Shown: in pieces, positions 1 through 7,514 of the stretch
Position numbering within the stretch: the first letter of the stretch is position 1
Layout: every line of letters begins with the position of its first letter
Source: Sphingomonas radiodurans
GTDB taxonomy: Bacteria; Pseudomonadota; Alphaproteobacteria; Sphingomonadales; Sphingomonadaceae
Reading direction: 5' to 3'
Length of the DNA stretch: 64,000 nucleotides
Assembly (NCBI RefSeq): GCF_020866845.1
Contig: NZ_CP086594.1
Coordinates: forward strand, 558,001 to 622,000
The notes under the pieces: model-generated
Told to the model about the DNA's origin: nothing
The model's database searches: none
Seen by the model: the letters and a program-made list of their open reading frames with translations, nothing else
Made by a program: the position numbers and the translations under genes

Positions 1-1175
1 CCCGCGGTACACCGACGTGATATGCGGCAGATCATAGCTCAGCTGCCGTGTATCCTCCGCAGCGATCGCGCGGGTCGGCACGTCTGCCGGCTGGTAAAGG
101 TTCGGCTCGATGTATGTGCCGGTCACCTCGTTGCCGATCTGGTCACCAGGCATCAGCGCCGGCACCGTGATCGGCCGGCGAGATCGGCTTCCTGAAGCGT
201 CGCGCTCGGCGGGACATAATAGCCCGGCCGCATCAGCATCTTGCCGCCGCAATAGGTGAACGATCCCGCGCAGCAGACGACGAAGGTATCCCTCACCTCG
301 CTCGGTGCGCCACCCGTCTGAATATAGCTGTCGAACTCGTAGCGCCTCTCGGTGCCGAACGGCGTGGCAACCAACTCTGAACAGACGTTTGCCTGCGCTG
401 CTATCCAGTCCCAGTCGATCTCGTCGCCGTAGGCACCGAAGCCGCCTTCCTCGCGCGGCGTGACCATCCAGTCGTAGAACACGAGCGCAGCGTTGCGCGT
501 ATAGCCACGGGTGTTTGTTCGCGGGTCAAGAATGTCGTCTTTGCCCTCAACTTCCGCAGTGATGTTCGGCATGCCGGCCTGCACCACGTCATCGGTCATC
601 TTGAATTTGGCGTAGATCAGCGCGGTGTCGCGGCCGCGGTGATCCGAGCTCCACTTCCCCCCGGTCTCCCCCACGAACGTCGGGTGGGCGGCCTGATCTG
701 CCGTGCCGCGTGCGAACCACAGCCACGCATTGTTGGCATATTTGCCGCTGGTGACCTTCCCCGCGCCGTCGACCGACACCTCCTCGTCACCGAGGAACCA
801 CCGCGTGACGCCCTGGCAGCGGTGCCCTGCGACCGCGATCACGAAATAGCGCCAATCCTTTCCCACCGGGTGGAAGAAGATCATCAGGCCGCCCACGCGA
901 CGCTTCCCATAGATGATGAAGCTGTTTGCTAGGGTCTGGCGAAACACGCTTGGTGTTGCGCTACCTGCCGCTGACGGCTTACCGACAAACAAGGACAAGC
1001 CGGTACTCACGGCGACGCCGATAGCGGTAGAGACGATCGTTGCGGTCAGCGCTGCTGCCGTTATCCCGCCTCCAACAAGGCCGGCGTTGATGAGCGCAGC
1101 CGAGATCTTTGGAGCAAAGTACGCAACAGTGACGGCCACAGCGATGATCGCAACTGCCTTGAGGACTTTGCCCAA
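1..1175 (-). pseudogene. Phage tail-tip (J-like) protein, frameshifted and cut by the left window edge
   Basis: The N-terminus (residues 1-65) is rich in Ala, Val and Ile and looks membrane-active. It is followed by a soluble tail-protein region with a run of Gly and aromatic residues, as in phage tail-tip or host-specificity proteins. The first frame stops at 153, but the adjacent frame continues without a stop from about 180 to the window edge. It reads sensibly there (PITVPALMPGDQIGNEV, then NLYQPADVPT), matching the way tail proteins normally continue after a LxEADLAG-type motif. One missing C near 170-180 would restore a single frame. Being last in a minus-strand tail module, it would act at the tail tip in adsorption or DNA delivery. 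A sequencing error or programmed shift is possible; decay is likelier in this damaged prophage. Confidence 0.72.
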
Positions 1176-1217
1176 AGGATACTCCAGCTATGATCGCCTC
1201 TAAGGAAGAGGTGCGAC

Positions 1218-1790
1218 ATGAAGTGGTTGAAGCGGACGGCGATCGGCGCGCTGGTGGCCTTGGCGCTAATCATCCTGATCGGCACCCTAGCGCCGCAGAA
1301 GTATCGAGATGAGGCGGCTCGGCGCTCGGCGGCCGAGCCGCGGGTTGCGGCGCCAGCGGCGGCGCCGCGTTTACCCGAATGGGTCAAGTCGGTCGATCGG
1401 TCGGGACCGGTAATGACGGTGACAATTGACATCAGCACCCATCCCAAGGATCAGCTTGTCGGCACCCTTGGTCGCAGGATTCTGCAGCTTGCCGAAGAAC
1501 ACCGAGAGGGGAGGTTCCCAATACCGAGCGAGGTGAATCGCGTCCTAATCCATGGGGACGTTGCCCTATTCGACCAATCCGGGGCGCCCACTGGACTAGA
1601 GACTGCGCTCCGGGCCTCCTTCCCGAAAGGTGCATTTGTGGCCGCCGCACACCCTGCGCAGAATTTCTGGACCGTCTTCAAGCTGGCTGATCACACAAAC
1701 CAGACACGAGTGTCAGAGATGAACGACTTGCTCGGTGACTTCTGCATCACCGACTTTGGCGCGCAGACCGGGGATCTGTGTCTCACATAA
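1218..1790 (+). CDS. Membrane-anchored protein of unknown function inside the tail module (moron-like)
   Basis: This 190-residue protein begins with a basic patch (MKWLKR) and one hydrophobic segment at about residues 8-26, so it should be an inner-membrane-anchored or secreted protein with a periplasmic body. A Pro/Ala-rich linker follows at about 40-55. The body resembles no family I can name. An AGGAAGAGG-type ribosome site lies just before the ATG. It runs opposite to the tail genes on either side, and its last 78 bases overlap the end of the 1713-2111 gene antisense. A lone reversed gene in a structural module is typical of phage morons, which often change host surface properties; that role is inferred. 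Confidence 0.6.
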   Translation: MKWLKRTAIGALVALALIILIGTLAPQKYRDEAARRSAAEPRVAAPAAAPRLPEWVKSVDRSGPVMTVTIDISTHPKDQLVGTLGRRILQLAEEHREGRFPIPSEVNRVLIHGDVALFDQSGAPTGLETALRASFPKGAFVAAAHPAQNFWTVFKLADHTNQTRVSEMNDLLGDFCITDFGAQTGDLCLT

Positions 1791-2111
1791 GGCCCACGAC
1801 CTCTCTACTTCCCGCATCGGCACCATGTCGCCGCCAAAAAACTCGGCCTTGTCTCCGCGGCAGATGCCGATCGCCCAGCCACGCTGGACAACGTCGCCGC
1901 GCATCGCCTGGCGGGACGGCACAGGCTCCCCGTGAACCGCGCTGATGACCCCGGCCATGTCGCGAACGCCGAGCCGTCGCATCATGGGGGCCCAGTCCCG
2001 CGGACGTCTGGGCGATGGCCCGACGACGTCGCAGACGTCAGCCCCGGTCTGGGCCAGCACATGCTCGCGCCACCGGTCGCCGCAGTGGATTGACCATGCC
2101 GGGTCGGTCAC
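1713..2111 (-). CDS. DUF6950-like phage tail-module protein
   Basis: 132 residues if translation begins at the GTG that overlaps the stop of the upstream gene (GTGA). The central part, with a GDVVQRG-like turn followed by IGICRGDKAEFF and a terminal SWAL, resembles the DUF6950 proteins that sit between hub and tip genes in many alphaproteobacterial phages. The family is compared with NlpC/P60-like tail hydrolases, but I cannot point to a convincing Cys-His pair here, so activity is not claimed. Its 3' end overlaps the opposite-strand moron-like gene, so its C-terminus may have been altered. Confidence 0.5.
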   Translation of the reverse strand: MTDPAWSIHCGDRWREHVLAQTGADVCDVVGPSPRRPRDWAPMMRRLGVRDMAGVISAVHGEPVPSRQAMRGDVVQRGWAIGICRGDKAEFFGGDMVPMREVERSWALCETQIPGLRAKVGDAEVTEQVVHL

Positions 2112-2689
2112 AGGACGGCGTTCTGTGACGCCTTGGCCCATAGGATTGGCACCTCGACCATCCGACTGACGTATTGAAATGCCTTGTCGCCGGGCCGGCG
2201 CCGTTGCTGCCACCAATCAGTGAAGCGCCTGATCGCCGGGCGCCGCTGATCGCGCATCCGGCTCTCGCCGCCGACGGTCACTGTGATCGTCTTGCCAGCA
2301 TCGACGATCTCGTAGGTGTCGAGCCTGCCCTTCCAGATGTTCTTGAAGCCGATCACCTCGCGATACGAGGGATCCAGAGCGCCCACGAAAAGCTCGTAGA
2401 GGCAGCCTCGCGTCGCCTGGTCGGCAATATCATCACGGAACTCGCTGGGCACTTGGTAGAGCGTCGCGCGCACGCCGACGGACGAGCCGTCGCTGCCCTC
2501 CTCCACAGTGTCGATCTGGCCAAGGCCGCCCACTGCCGACCACGTCTCACCACCGTAGGTAATCGTCGCGTTGCAGGTCACCGCGTACACCGGGTCCGGC
2601 AGATCGATGTGCAACCCGAGGAAGGGCCGCAGCTCCGGCTTTTCGATCTCGTCCTGCAGCGCAGGGGGTAGGTCGCGCAAACCGCTCAC
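2108..2689 (-). CDS. Phage tail / baseplate-hub-like protein
   Basis: 193 residues from a GTG that overlaps the stop of the upstream tail gene by GTGA. An N-terminal beta-rich segment (PVYAVTCNATITYGG, then WSAVGGLGQI) and a C-terminal stretch (GDKAFQYV followed by PILWAKA) are features I associate with a common phage protein placed just upstream of DUF6950 and tip genes. It probably forms part of the ring joining tail tube and tip. A longer in-frame ORF runs upstream to 2797, but that part is an antisense-like shadow inside the preceding gene, so the overlapping GTG is preferred. Confidence 0.6.
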   Translation of the reverse strand: MSGLRDLPPALQDEIEKPELRPFLGLHIDLPDPVYAVTCNATITYGGETWSAVGGLGQIDTVEEGSDGSSVGVRATLYQVPSEFRDDIADQATRGCLYELFVGALDPSYREVIGFKNIWKGRLDTYEIVDAGKTITVTVGGESRMRDQRRPAIRRFTDWWQQRRRPGDKAFQYVSRMVEVPILWAKASQNAVL

Positions 2690-3174
2690 AGCAGGCTCTC
2701 CACGAAGTCGAGCACATATTCGGAGATCCCGCCGACCCCCGTTTCGTTGGCGCCGGCATCCTCGCTGATCAGCTCGAACCTGCCGGTGACAGGCCACGTC
2801 AGCACCGTCCCCGCCTCCACCGCGGCAGATAGAGGCGGCTTGAACCCGATCGTCGCAGCGCCGCTGGCATCCGCGACAATGGTGCCCGCGCCGGCAACCA
2901 CGCCGCCCGCCGCGATGGTCATCGCGCGGCTGACCAAATGCGGCCTTCCATCGCCGCCGATATAGTCGCCGACGCAGAGCGCTGGCGCCCCCGGGGCGAA
3001 GCCGCCGACCTTAATGCTGCTCGATCCGACGGCGGTCGCCTCCGCGACCGTAGGTGCCGATATCAATGACATGCGACCAAGCGGCACAGGCCGGCGGAAG
3101 TCGTGGAACACGGCGATGTTCAAGCCGCCCTCAAGATCCGCGATCATCGCGTCGAGCTGCGGCCAGTAAGGGGT
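2686..3174 (-). pseudogene. Phage tail protein lacking its N-terminus
   Basis: The open frame begins right after a stop at 3175-3177 and reads YWPQLDAMIADLEGG, then NIAVFHDFRRPVPLGR, followed by two Gly/Ala-rich beta repeats and a terminal YVLDFVE. This is the middle and end of a frequent tail protein of about 200 residues; some 50-70 N-terminal residues are absent. Translation could only restart at the ATG at 3147. The break at about 3175 coincides with the loss of all genes expected upstream (tape measure, tail tube, capsid, packaging), so it probably marks a deletion end point. Its stop overlaps the GTG of the next tail gene. Confidence 0.6.
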
Positions 3175-3262
3175 TCACACCCCGCCCCGGCTCTCCGGCA
3201 CGCAACGCCCTGCGGGGGGCTGGCGGACGCCGCGTGATCCGAAATGGTGTGAGCCGGCCGCA

Positions 3263-3430
3263 TCAGATGTTGCCTCCCGAGCGCCCACCAACGAGGCGCG
3301 TGATGTCAACAGACGCTCCAGCAAGAGCGCTCACCATCGACAGCGCGATCTTCCGCTTGGAAGGCACCGCTGCTTTGATGAACCGCCCAATCAGCGGCTC
3401 GGCCAAGACCTGCTTCGATCGCGCCTTCAT
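3263..3430 (-). CDS. Small hypothetical protein coupled to the HTH remnant
   Basis: 55 residues, basic N-terminus (MKARSKQVL) and a slightly hydrophobic centre (IALSMVSALAGASVDI). Its ATG overlaps the TGA of the upstream HTH-like frame as ATGA, an arrangement seen at many true gene pairs in this window, which argues for translation. I recognise no family. It lies between the truncated tail gene and the recombinase, so it is cargo or a regulatory remnant of the prophage. Confidence 0.35.
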   Translation of the reverse strand: MKARSKQVLAEPLIGRFIKAAVPSKRKIALSMVSALAGASVDITRLVGGRSGGNI

Positions 3431-3654
3431 GCCGCTGCTCGATACAGCCGAGGGGCAGGACGCTCGCCCCAGCCGCCTTCCGGCCGGCAGCGCCAATCGG
3501 ATGTCAGCACCGCGCGCCCGGTGCGGGTCGAAATCAGAAACGACAGGTCAGCGCCCGGCTCCAGCTCTCCGGCGATCCAGCGCCACACCGTCGTGACGTC
3601 TACCCACAGGTCGTGGGCCAGCCGCTCGATCGCACCGGGGCGTTGTTCGCACAG
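3427..3654 (-). pseudogene. HTH (Cro/YdaS-like) regulator remnant without a clear start
   Basis: The minus frame encodes RPGAIERLAHDLWVD, then TTVWRWIAGELEPGADLSF and ISTRTGRAVL. The spacing of the two helices and the WRWIAGE recognition-helix motif fit small phage helix-turn-helix proteins. No ATG, GTG or TTG begins the frame near the expected N-terminus; upstream it runs antisense to the 46-codon ORF. It could therefore be a broken gene, or start at a rare codon such as CTG at 3654. It is divergent from the recombinase, where a repressor would be expected. Confidence 0.35.
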
Positions 3655-3671
3655 CCGACGCGACTGGCGGC

Positions 3672-3812
3672 ATGAAGCACGATCCGGCCCTGATCGACTT
3701 TGTGAAGGCGCTTGCGCGCGCCGCGGCTGCGCGGGACATAGCAGAGCGCCGAAAGGAACGACGAAGTGCGGACGGTCATCTACGCTCGGTTCTCCAGCCA
3801 GCTTCAAAATAG
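3672..3812 (+). CDS. 46-residue Ala/Arg-rich protein overlapping the recombinase start
   Basis: The ORF starts MKHDPALIDFVKALARAAAA and continues with a basic RDIAERRKERR stretch, predicted as one amphipathic then basic helix. It ends at a TAG in 3810-3812, so it overlaps the recombinase start (GTG at 3766) by 47 bases in another frame. Short ORFs with an ALARAxARRD-like core commonly precede large serine recombinases in alphaproteobacterial elements, by my recollection. Translation would pass through the recombinase start, suggesting translational control, or the product may act as a directionality cofactor; both are inferred. Confidence 0.55.
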   Translation: MKHDPALIDFVKALARAAAARDIAERRKERRSADGHLRSVLQPASK

Positions 3813-5406
3813 CCGGTCGATCGACGATCAGATCGCGGTCTGCCGCGAGCGCGCCGATCGCGAAGGCTGGCCCGTGCTCGAGATCTTCACGGATTACGCG
3901 ATCAGCGGCGCGGCCGGGATCAGCGAGGCGCAGCGCCCCGGCCTCGCCGCCCTCCTGTCTCGCGTCGAAGCAGGCGGCGTCGACCAGGTGCTCACCGAAG
4001 CGACCGACCGCATCGCACGCCACCAGGGTGACAGCTTCGCTATTCGCGAGCGCCTGAGTTTCGCTGGCGCGCGACTGTTCACCCTGTCCGATGGCGAGGT
4101 CACTGACATCAGCGGCACCTTCAAGGGGCTGATGGACGCACAGTTTCGGAAGGAGCTCGGCGCCAAGATCAAACGTGGCCAGCGCGGCACCGTGGCGGCC
4201 GACCGCTCACCGGCCGGGCTGGCGTATGGGTATCGCACTGCCAACCGGATCGACGAGAACGGGCGCCCGCTTCGCGGCCTGCGCGAGATCCAGCCGGACG
4301 AGGCCGATATCGTCCGCCGCATCTTCCGCGAGTTCAACGCCGGTATGAGCGCGCGAACGATCGCGGCCGCGCTGAATGCAGAAGGCGTGCTCGGACCGCG
4401 CGGGTCGCACTGGCGCGCGACGACGATCAATGGCGATGGGAAGCGCGGCAACGGCATCCTTCGCAACGAACTCTATATTGGCCGCCTGGTGCACAACCGC
4501 ACCAGCAAAGTCGTCGAGCCCACCACGCGAACGACGCGGATCCGCGTCAATCCGGAGAGCGCGTGGGTCACCGAAGACGTGCCGCATCTGCGGATCATCG
4601 ACCAGGAGGCGTGGGAAGCGGCCCGCGAGCGCCATGCGCGCAGCGAGAGCCTGCCGCTCCATCGGCGCGTCCGATCGCGCCGGATGCTGTCGGGCCTCGG
4701 CGTCTGTGGACTCTGTGGCGAAAGTTGGATCGTCATCGGCAGCGAGCGATGGGGCTGCACCAAACACAAGAGCGACGGCAGCTGCACCAACAACCGGCAG
4801 ATCACCACCGACCAGTTCGAACGTCGCGTGCTAGCCGGCCTGCGCGAGCGCATGCTCGATCCCGAGCTCGTCGCGCTGTTCGTCCGCGAGTACCATCAGG
4901 AATATGCCCGGCGGTCGGCCGACACGAAGCGCGAGAGCACAAAGCTGGAGAAACGCGTGACCGACGCGGCCGCCAAGGTCCAGCGCCTGGTCGCGGCGAT
5001 CGCCACCGGCGCCGGCGAGTTCGCCGAGATCCGCGAGGCGCTGACGAAGGCAAAAGCAGATCGCGACGCGGCCACGGCCGAGCTGGCGGAAGTCGAGTCG
5101 CTTCCGGTGGTCGCACTCCATCCGACCATCGCCGCGGACTATCGCCGACGAGTCGACAAGTTGAACGAGGAACTTGCCGATCCCGAGGCCCGCCAGGAGG
5201 CACTGCCGGCATTGCGCGGATTGATCGACCGCCTGGTCATTCACCCGCATCCGACCGCCCGCGGTGTGGAAATCGAGATCGAGGGACGCCTCGCTGCCAT
5301 GCTCAGCCTGGCGGGCTTTGTGCCTCAGCCAGAGCAGGTTAGCGCGAGTGGAGACGGACGGCTGTATGTGCTGGAGCGGGTGAAGGGAATCGAACCCTCG
5401 TCGTAA
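3766..5406 (+). CDS. Large serine recombinase (site-specific integrase)
   Basis: 546 residues. The resolvase domain (about 1-145) has the catalytic-Ser motif YARFSS at residues 6-11 and a helical linker with an RxELGxKIKRGQ motif. The recombinase domain follows (about 155-290, GLAYGYR to NELYIGR), then a zinc ribbon near 314-345 (CxxC ... C ... C) and a coiled coil (about 380-445). GTG start with an AAAGGAACG site upstream. The enzyme would cut and join attP and attB. The last 11 codons and the TAA lie within tRNA-Gly, so the present C-terminus is host-encoded and should differ in the excised element. Its position at the tRNA edge of the tail remnants marks it as the element's integrase. Confidence 0.9.
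   Translation: MRTVIYARFSSQLQNSRSIDDQIAVCRERADREGWPVLEIFTDYAISGAAGISEAQRPGLAALLSRVEAGGVDQVLTEATDRIARHQGDSFAIRERLSFAGARLFTLSDGEVTDISGTFKGLMDAQFRKELGAKIKRGQRGTVAADRSPAGLAYGYRTANRIDENGRPLRGLREIQPDEADIVRRIFREFNAGMSARTIAAALNAEGVLGPRGSHWRATTINGDGKRGNGILRNELYIGRLVHNRTSKVVEPTTRTTRIRVNPESAWVTEDVPHLRIIDQEAWEAARERHARSESLPLHRRVRSRRMLSGLGVCGLCGESWIVIGSERWGCTKHKSDGSCTNNRQITTDQFERRVLAGLRERMLDPELVALFVREYHQEYARRSADTKRESTKLEKRVTDAAAKVQRLVAAIATGAGEFAEIREALTKAKADRDAATAELAEVESLPVVALHPTIAADYRRRVDKLNEELADPEARQEALPALRGLIDRLVIHPHPTARGVEIEIEGRLAAMLSLAGFVPQPEQVSASGDGRLYVLERVKGIEPSS
5372..5406. other. Probable attachment-site half (att) in the 3' end of tRNA-Gly
   Basis: The recombinase reading frame runs directly into the tRNA acceptor and T-arm sequence and stops there. 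Phage-derived sequence lies only on the 3' side of the tRNA, the usual geometry for integration into a tRNA 3' end. The partner copy would lie beyond the left window edge; no second copy is visible between 1 and 5371. Confidence 0.55.
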
Positions 5407-5445
5407 GCTTGGGAAGCTTCTGCTCTACCATTGAGCTACACCCGC
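5372..5445 (-). tRNA. tRNA-Gly (anticodon CCC), CCA encoded
   Basis: The reverse complement folds as a tRNA: 7-bp acceptor stem GCGGGTG/CACCCGC, D arm GCTC...GAGC, anticodon loop TTCCCAA giving CCC, and a T arm with GGTTCGATTCC. Discriminator T and a genomic CCA end it at 5372. The 3' end points into the prophage and overlaps the end of the recombinase gene on the other strand. Integration appears to have rebuilt an intact tRNA. Confidence 0.95.
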
Positions 5446-5654
5446 GACGGCTTAAGCGCGCACGCTGTCATCGACCCGATGGCGATTATCGAAACTAGCC
5501 GGGGCGCGCAAGCGCACGATCGATTCGCGCGAATTTCACCAAACAAACGCGATCGTTACGCTCGCGCCTCGCCTCCTACGAGACAGCGGCAAACCTTTGT
5601 TTACCACAATGAGCAACGCGCCAGTCAGCGCCTGCTTGGTAGTCAGGGAATGTG

Positions 5655-6221
5655 ATGAAGCGCCCCCCCCTCGCTCTCGTTGCCGCGTTCGCTTGTTCCC
5701 TCGCCTGCCCGGTAGAGGCGCGTTCGCTGCTCGATTATGTCGGCCAATGCGTGCCCTTCGCGCGCCAAGCTTCCGGCATCCAGATATACGGCGATGCCTG
5801 GACTTGGTGGGATCAAGCCGACGGCCGCTACAAACGCGGCGAGCGGCCCCGCGTCGGTTCGGTGATCGCCTTTGCGCGGCAATCGCGCCTGCCGCTCGGG
5901 CACGTCGCCGTCGTCAGCAGGATCGTCGAGGATCGAGTGCTTATGCTGACGCATGCGAACTGGTCGCGACTGAACGGCGCCCGCGGCCATGCCGAGCAAG
6001 ACGTGACGGTATTCGATGTCAGTTCGCGCAATGACTGGAGCGAAGTGAAGGTCTGGTATCGCGATGCCGATGGGCTAGGTGGCACGATCTACAAGGTCCA
6101 CGGCTTCATCTACTCCCCAGGTCACCCGCGCGAGGAGCTGACCAGCCGCAGCCCGGACTATGTTGGCGCGCTGATCGACGCCTATGTCCCAGGAGCTGGC
6201 GCGGGCAGCGCGCGCCGTTGA
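5655..6221 (+). CDS. Secreted CHAP-domain (NlpC/P60-type) amidase or peptidase
   Basis: 188 residues from the ATG at 5655 (a GTG one codon earlier is possible; GGGA lies 6-9 bases upstream). A signal peptide ends near VEA-R (about 21-23). The CHAP domain starts with the nucleophile motif GQCVPFAR, continues with YGDAWTWW, and has the GHVAVVSRI His motif about 65 residues on, then a THANW motif. Such domains cleave peptidoglycan amide bonds in the periplasm or outside the cell. It stands alone between the tRNA and the VWA gene, in a region without phage signatures, so a housekeeping rather than lysis role is likelier. Confidence 0.85.
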   Translation: MKRPPLALVAAFACSLACPVEARSLLDYVGQCVPFARQASGIQIYGDAWTWWDQADGRYKRGERPRVGSVIAFARQSRLPLGHVAVVSRIVEDRVLMLTHANWSRLNGARGHAEQDVTVFDVSSRNDWSEVKVWYRDADGLGGTIYKVHGFIYSPGHPREELTSRSPDYVGALIDAYVPGAGAGSARR

Positions 6222-6296
6222 GATCAAGTTCACACTGTTGCGTCGTCACCACTTCTGCCATCACGCTATCAAAAGCAGACGATGGGCGGATGGCTG

Positions 6297-7475
6297 ATGT
6301 TCCTCAACTTCCTCGACGAGCTCCGCGTCGCCGGCATACCGGCGAGCATGAAGGAGCACCTTATACTCCTCGAGGCGCTGCAGAAGGACGTGATCGAGCG
6401 GACCCCGGAGGACTTTTACTACCTCTCCCGCGCGGTGTACGTGAAAGATGAGGGGCTGCTCGACAAGTTCGATCAGGTTTTCGCCAAGGTCTTCAAGGGT
6501 ATCGAGACGAGCTTCGCGCAACAGGGCGCTGAGATCCCGGCCGATTGGCTGAAGGCGGTTGCGGACAAGTTCCTGACGCCGGAGGAGATGGAAGCGATTA
6601 AGTCGCTCGGCTCCTGGGAAGAGATCATGGAGACGCTGCAGAAGCGGCTCGACGAGCAGAAGAAGCGCCACCAGGGCGGCAACAAATGGGTCGGCACCGG
6701 CGGCACAAGCCCATTCGGCAACTCAGGTTATAATCCCGAAGGAGTGCGGATTGGCGGTGAATCGAAGCAAAAACGTGCGTTGAAGGTGTGGGACCAGCGC
6801 GAGTTCCGCAACCTCGACAACACGAAGGAGCTGGGCACTCGCAATATCAAGATTGCGCTGCGTCGGCTGCGCAAGTTTGCGCGCGAGGGTGCCGCGGACG
6901 AGCTCGACATCGACGCGACGATCGACGGCACGGCGCGACAGGGCTGGCTCGATGTCCACATGCGGCCCGAGCGGCGCAATGCAGTGAAGTTGCTGCTGTT
7001 CCTAGACGTCGGCGGATCAATGGATCCATTCGTCAAGCTGTGCGAGGAATTGTTCTCCGCCGCGACGACCGAGTTCAAGAACCTGGAGTTCTTCTACTTT
7101 CACAACTGCCCCTATGAGGGCGTGTGGAAGGACAATAAGCGGCGCTTCTCGGAGCGCACGCCGATGTGGGACGTGCTTCACAAGTTCCCACACGATTATA
7201 AGGTAGTGTTCGTCGGCGACGCCTCGATGAGCCCGTACGAGATCACCCATCCGGGCGGTTCGGTCGAGCATTTCAACGAGGAATCGGGCGCGGTGTGGAT
7301 GCACCGGCTGACCACTACCTATCCCGCAGCGGTGTGGCTGAACCCAGTAGCGCAAGCGCAATGGGGATATTCGCAGTCGGTGAAGGTGATCCGCGAGTTG
7401 ATGAACGACCGGATGTACCCGCTGTCGCTTGCAGGGCTGGACGATGCAATGCGGGAGCTGACGCGAAAGCGGTAG
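6297..7475 (+). CDS. CoxE-like VWA-domain protein
   Basis: 392 residues from the ATG beginning MFLNFLDELR, the usual start of this family; an in-frame ATG at 6282 is an alternative. The N-terminal half is helical and acidic (IPASMKEHLILLEAL, then FDQVFAKVFKG). The C-terminal half is a VWA domain with a MIDAS-type DVGGSM motif near residue 237 and a second acidic motif, VFVGDASM. Relatives are paired with MoxR-type AAA+ ATPases as a chaperone or metal-insertion couple; no MoxR gene is adjacent here. Convergent with the RNase T2 gene across a hairpin. Confidence 0.82.
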   Translation: MFLNFLDELRVAGIPASMKEHLILLEALQKDVIERTPEDFYYLSRAVYVKDEGLLDKFDQVFAKVFKGIETSFAQQGAEIPADWLKAVADKFLTPEEMEAIKSLGSWEEIMETLQKRLDEQKKRHQGGNKWVGTGGTSPFGNSGYNPEGVRIGGESKQKRALKVWDQREFRNLDNTKELGTRNIKIALRRLRKFAREGAADELDIDATIDGTARQGWLDVHMRPERRNAVKLLLFLDVGGSMDPFVKLCEELFSAATTEFKNLEFFYFHNCPYEGVWKDNKRRFSERTPMWDVLHKFPHDYKVVFVGDASMSPYEITHPGGSVEHFNEESGAVWMHRLTTTYPAAVWLNPVAQAQWGYSQSVKVIRELMNDRMYPLSLAGLDDAMRELTRKR

Positions 7476-7514
7476 CGGCGCTCCCCGTAGCGCGGGGGCC
7501 AAAGATCGCTACCG
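7470..7514. terminator. Bidirectional hairpin between VWA and RNase T2 genes
   Basis: CGGTAGCG at 7470-7477 and its exact complement CGCTACCG at 7507-7514 enclose a second GC-rich hairpin (CCCCG/CGGGG, 7482-7496). The outer arms contain the stop codons of both convergent genes. No T-run follows, so factor-independent termination is only suggested. Confidence 0.4.

Noticed and set aside
639..932. Plus-strand ORF opposite the tail-tip gene
   Set aside because: It is the antisense shadow of a gene with clear coding character and has no ribosome site or family likeness.
5372..5445. Reading the recombinase C-terminal residues as a true conserved domain
   Set aside because: These residues are simply the tRNA 3' end in translation, so similarity of this tail among unrelated proteins has no functional meaning.
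6218..6451. ORF at the start of the VWA gene
   Set aside because: Overlaps the better supported VWA frame, without family or ribosome site.
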